From a virus: a stretch of DNA of 21,672 nt. This document shows positions 20,934-21,672 of this stretch, in pieces. The DNA lies in the IMG/VR virus record IMGVR_UViG_3300008261_000183, positions 1-21,672 of that record; one strand, 5' to 3'. The position numbers and the translations under genes were made by a program. The first letter of the stretch is position 1; each line of letters begins with the position of its first letter. Under the pieces are notes generated by a model that made no database searches, was not told the DNA's origin, and saw only the letters and a program-made list of their open reading frames with translations.

Positions 20934-20966
20934 AATTATAGGGTTATTCAACCGTAACCCTAGGAG
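20927..20966 (+). promoter_or_regulatory. Hairpin that can mask the ribosome-binding site of the SpoVS gene
   Basis: TAGGGTTA (20939-20946) and TAACCCTA (20955-20962) form a perfect 8-bp stem with an 8-nt loop. The right arm runs on into TAGGAG (20961-20966), the ribosome-binding site of the gene starting at 20972. CTCCTA (20927-20932), the end of the upstream gene, is complementary to TAGGAG. A composite stem (CTCCT, bulge, AGGGTTA with TAACCCTAGGAG) would hide the site until a ribosome reaches the upstream stop codon (20931-20933), giving translational coupling or a protein-binding switch. Confidence 0.6.
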
Positions 20967-20971
20967 TACAA

Positions 20972-21262
20972 ATGTCACAAGAACTGAACACAAACATTGA
21001 AGATGTTTTAAAAGTATCAGGAAGTAGTAACCCTCAAAGTGTGGGTTCAATTGTTGCCCGTGCAATCAATGCGGGGCAGTCCCCGAAGATTAGAGCCATC
21101 GGCGCTAGTGCCGTAAACCAAGCCGTGAAAGCATGCGCTATTGCAAGAGGCTTTGTTGCCCCACGAGGTCTTGACATTACCTTCATTATTGGCTTTGATG
21201 ATATTATTGGAGATAACGGCGAAGCAATTTCAGCCATATCCTTTAAACCAGTAGTGAGGTAA
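20972..21262 (+). CDS. SpoVS-like (Alba-fold) protein
   Basis: A 96-residue protein that matches the SpoVS family along its length: VLKVSGSSNPQSVGSIVAR, then KIRAIGASAVNQAVKACAIA, RGFVAPRGLDITFII and ISAISFKPVV. The AIGA-x-AVNQA-VKA-x-AIARG core is diagnostic. Family members have a dimeric Alba-type fold likely to bind nucleic acid; in Bacillus SpoVS affects sporulation stage progress. In a phage it may serve as nucleoid or RNA-binding protein, or influence the host developmental programme. The SD AGGAG (20962-20966) lies 5 nt before the ATG in a hairpin. Its function in the phage is inferred only. Confidence 0.9.
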   Translation: MSQELNTNIEDVLKVSGSSNPQSVGSIVARAINAGQSPKIRAIGASAVNQAVKACAIARGFVAPRGLDITFIIGFDDIIGDNGEAISAISFKPVVR

Positions 21263-21264
21263 TC

Positions 21265-21672
21265 ATGGGTATTTTTAATAAGATTCGTGGCGGTGCAGGT
21301 GCAGGTCGTGGGTATAACTCATACCGTGTTCCACCTAAACCATCAGAAACCCACACGGTTCGTGACGACAGTCAGAACACCACACAGGCAATGACCCAGC
21401 GCCGAGCAGACCGTGATGCTGCCCAACCACTTCGCCCAAGTATTCTTCAATCCAATTATGTTAATCCAGATGGTTCTTCAGTGGGGAATCCAAGGGAACG
21501 AGTAAAGATTGGTGCTGAATACACCACATACCATGAACCAGATTCTCCAGAAGGTAAGGCAATCCTTAAAGACAAGAAAAAGACTGCAAAGGCTTTGAAG
21601 AAGGTGAACAGCCCTAAAGTAATGGGTGAGGCACGAGCAGCCGCAGGTTCATTTGAAGTTGCTAAAAAAGAA
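21265..21672 (+). CDS. Unknown protein (3' partial)
   Basis: An open frame from ATG 21265 to the end of the window, 136 codons without stop. It starts MGIFNKIRGGAGAGRGYNSY and continues with a polar, basic stretch (TQAMTQRRADRDAAQPLRP) and KGKAILKDKKKTAKALKKVN-like basic region. GAGGT (21256-21260) provides a ribosome-binding site 4 nt upstream. The composition suggests a flexible nucleic-acid-binding or structural protein; no family recognised, and the C-terminal part is outside the window. Confidence 0.65.
   Translation, partial: MGIFNKIRGGAGAGRGYNSYRVPPKPSETHTVRDDSQNTTQAMTQRRADRDAAQPLRPSILQSNYVNPDGSSVGNPRERVKIGAEYTTYHEPDSPEGKAILKDKKKTAKALKKVNSPKVMGEARAAAGSFEVAKKE

Overview
The window is a piece of a tailed double-stranded DNA phage (class Caudoviricetes), or of a prophage or uncultured relative. 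Every supportable gene reads on the + strand. Genes are packed almost without gaps, mostly joined by ATGA, TAATG or GTGA stop/start overlaps. The baseplate genes (LysM/gp53-like, gpD/gp27-like hub, gp5-like spike OB protein, gp25/GPW, gp47/J-like, tail protein I-like) point to a contractile, myovirus-type tail. The host cannot be fixed from sequence. The gene mix (family A polymerase with exonuclease, TOPRIM primase, RecA, Hjc-like nucleases, MerR-type regulator, SpoVS) would suit a moderate-GC Gram-positive or actinobacterial host, but that is weak inference. No integrase, att site, tRNA gene or CRISPR array was seen.

Layout. 1-5909: AT-rich tail and baseplate module, starting inside an unidentified gene. 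5910-6881: a small membrane protein and an unrecognised protein with a possible SAP-like helical segment. 6882-7005: the only sizeable intergenic gap, holding a long GC-rich hairpin and a duplicated leader motif; it looks like the boundary between the structural and replication operons. 7006-11324: replication initiation, with a winged-helix initiator-like protein whose own gene contains four near-identical 16-bp inverted-repeat iterons followed by an AT-rich stretch (candidate origin), then an unknown 129-aa protein, a small zinc protein, a DnaC-like AAA+ loader, an unknown protein, a DnaB-family helicase and a CHC2/TOPRIM primase. 11321-16473: SNF2-type helicase, an unknown protein, MerR-type regulator, gp32-like zinc ssDNA-binding protein and family A DNA polymerase. 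16470-20933: recombination and repair, with a zinc-ribbon protein, RecA, two different Hjc-like PD-(D/E)XK nucleases and a Cas4/RecB-like Fe-S nuclease, interspersed with small unknown genes, two of them (55 and 52 aa) very short. 20934-21672: a SpoVS (Alba-fold) protein behind a hairpin that can hide its ribosome-binding site, then an open-ended unknown gene.

How it fits together. The genes describe a nearly self-sufficient replisome: initiator and origin, loader, helicase, primase, SSB and polymerase, coupled to RecA and resolvase functions for recombination-dependent replication. The most notable signal is the intragenic iteron array. It has the same architecture as the lambdoid O-gene origin (iterons inside the initiator gene, AT-rich region just downstream, loader gene downstream) but in a phage with contractile-tail genes and its own polymerase. 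The iterons change reading frame between copies 2 and 3, which argues for DNA-level rather than protein-level selection.
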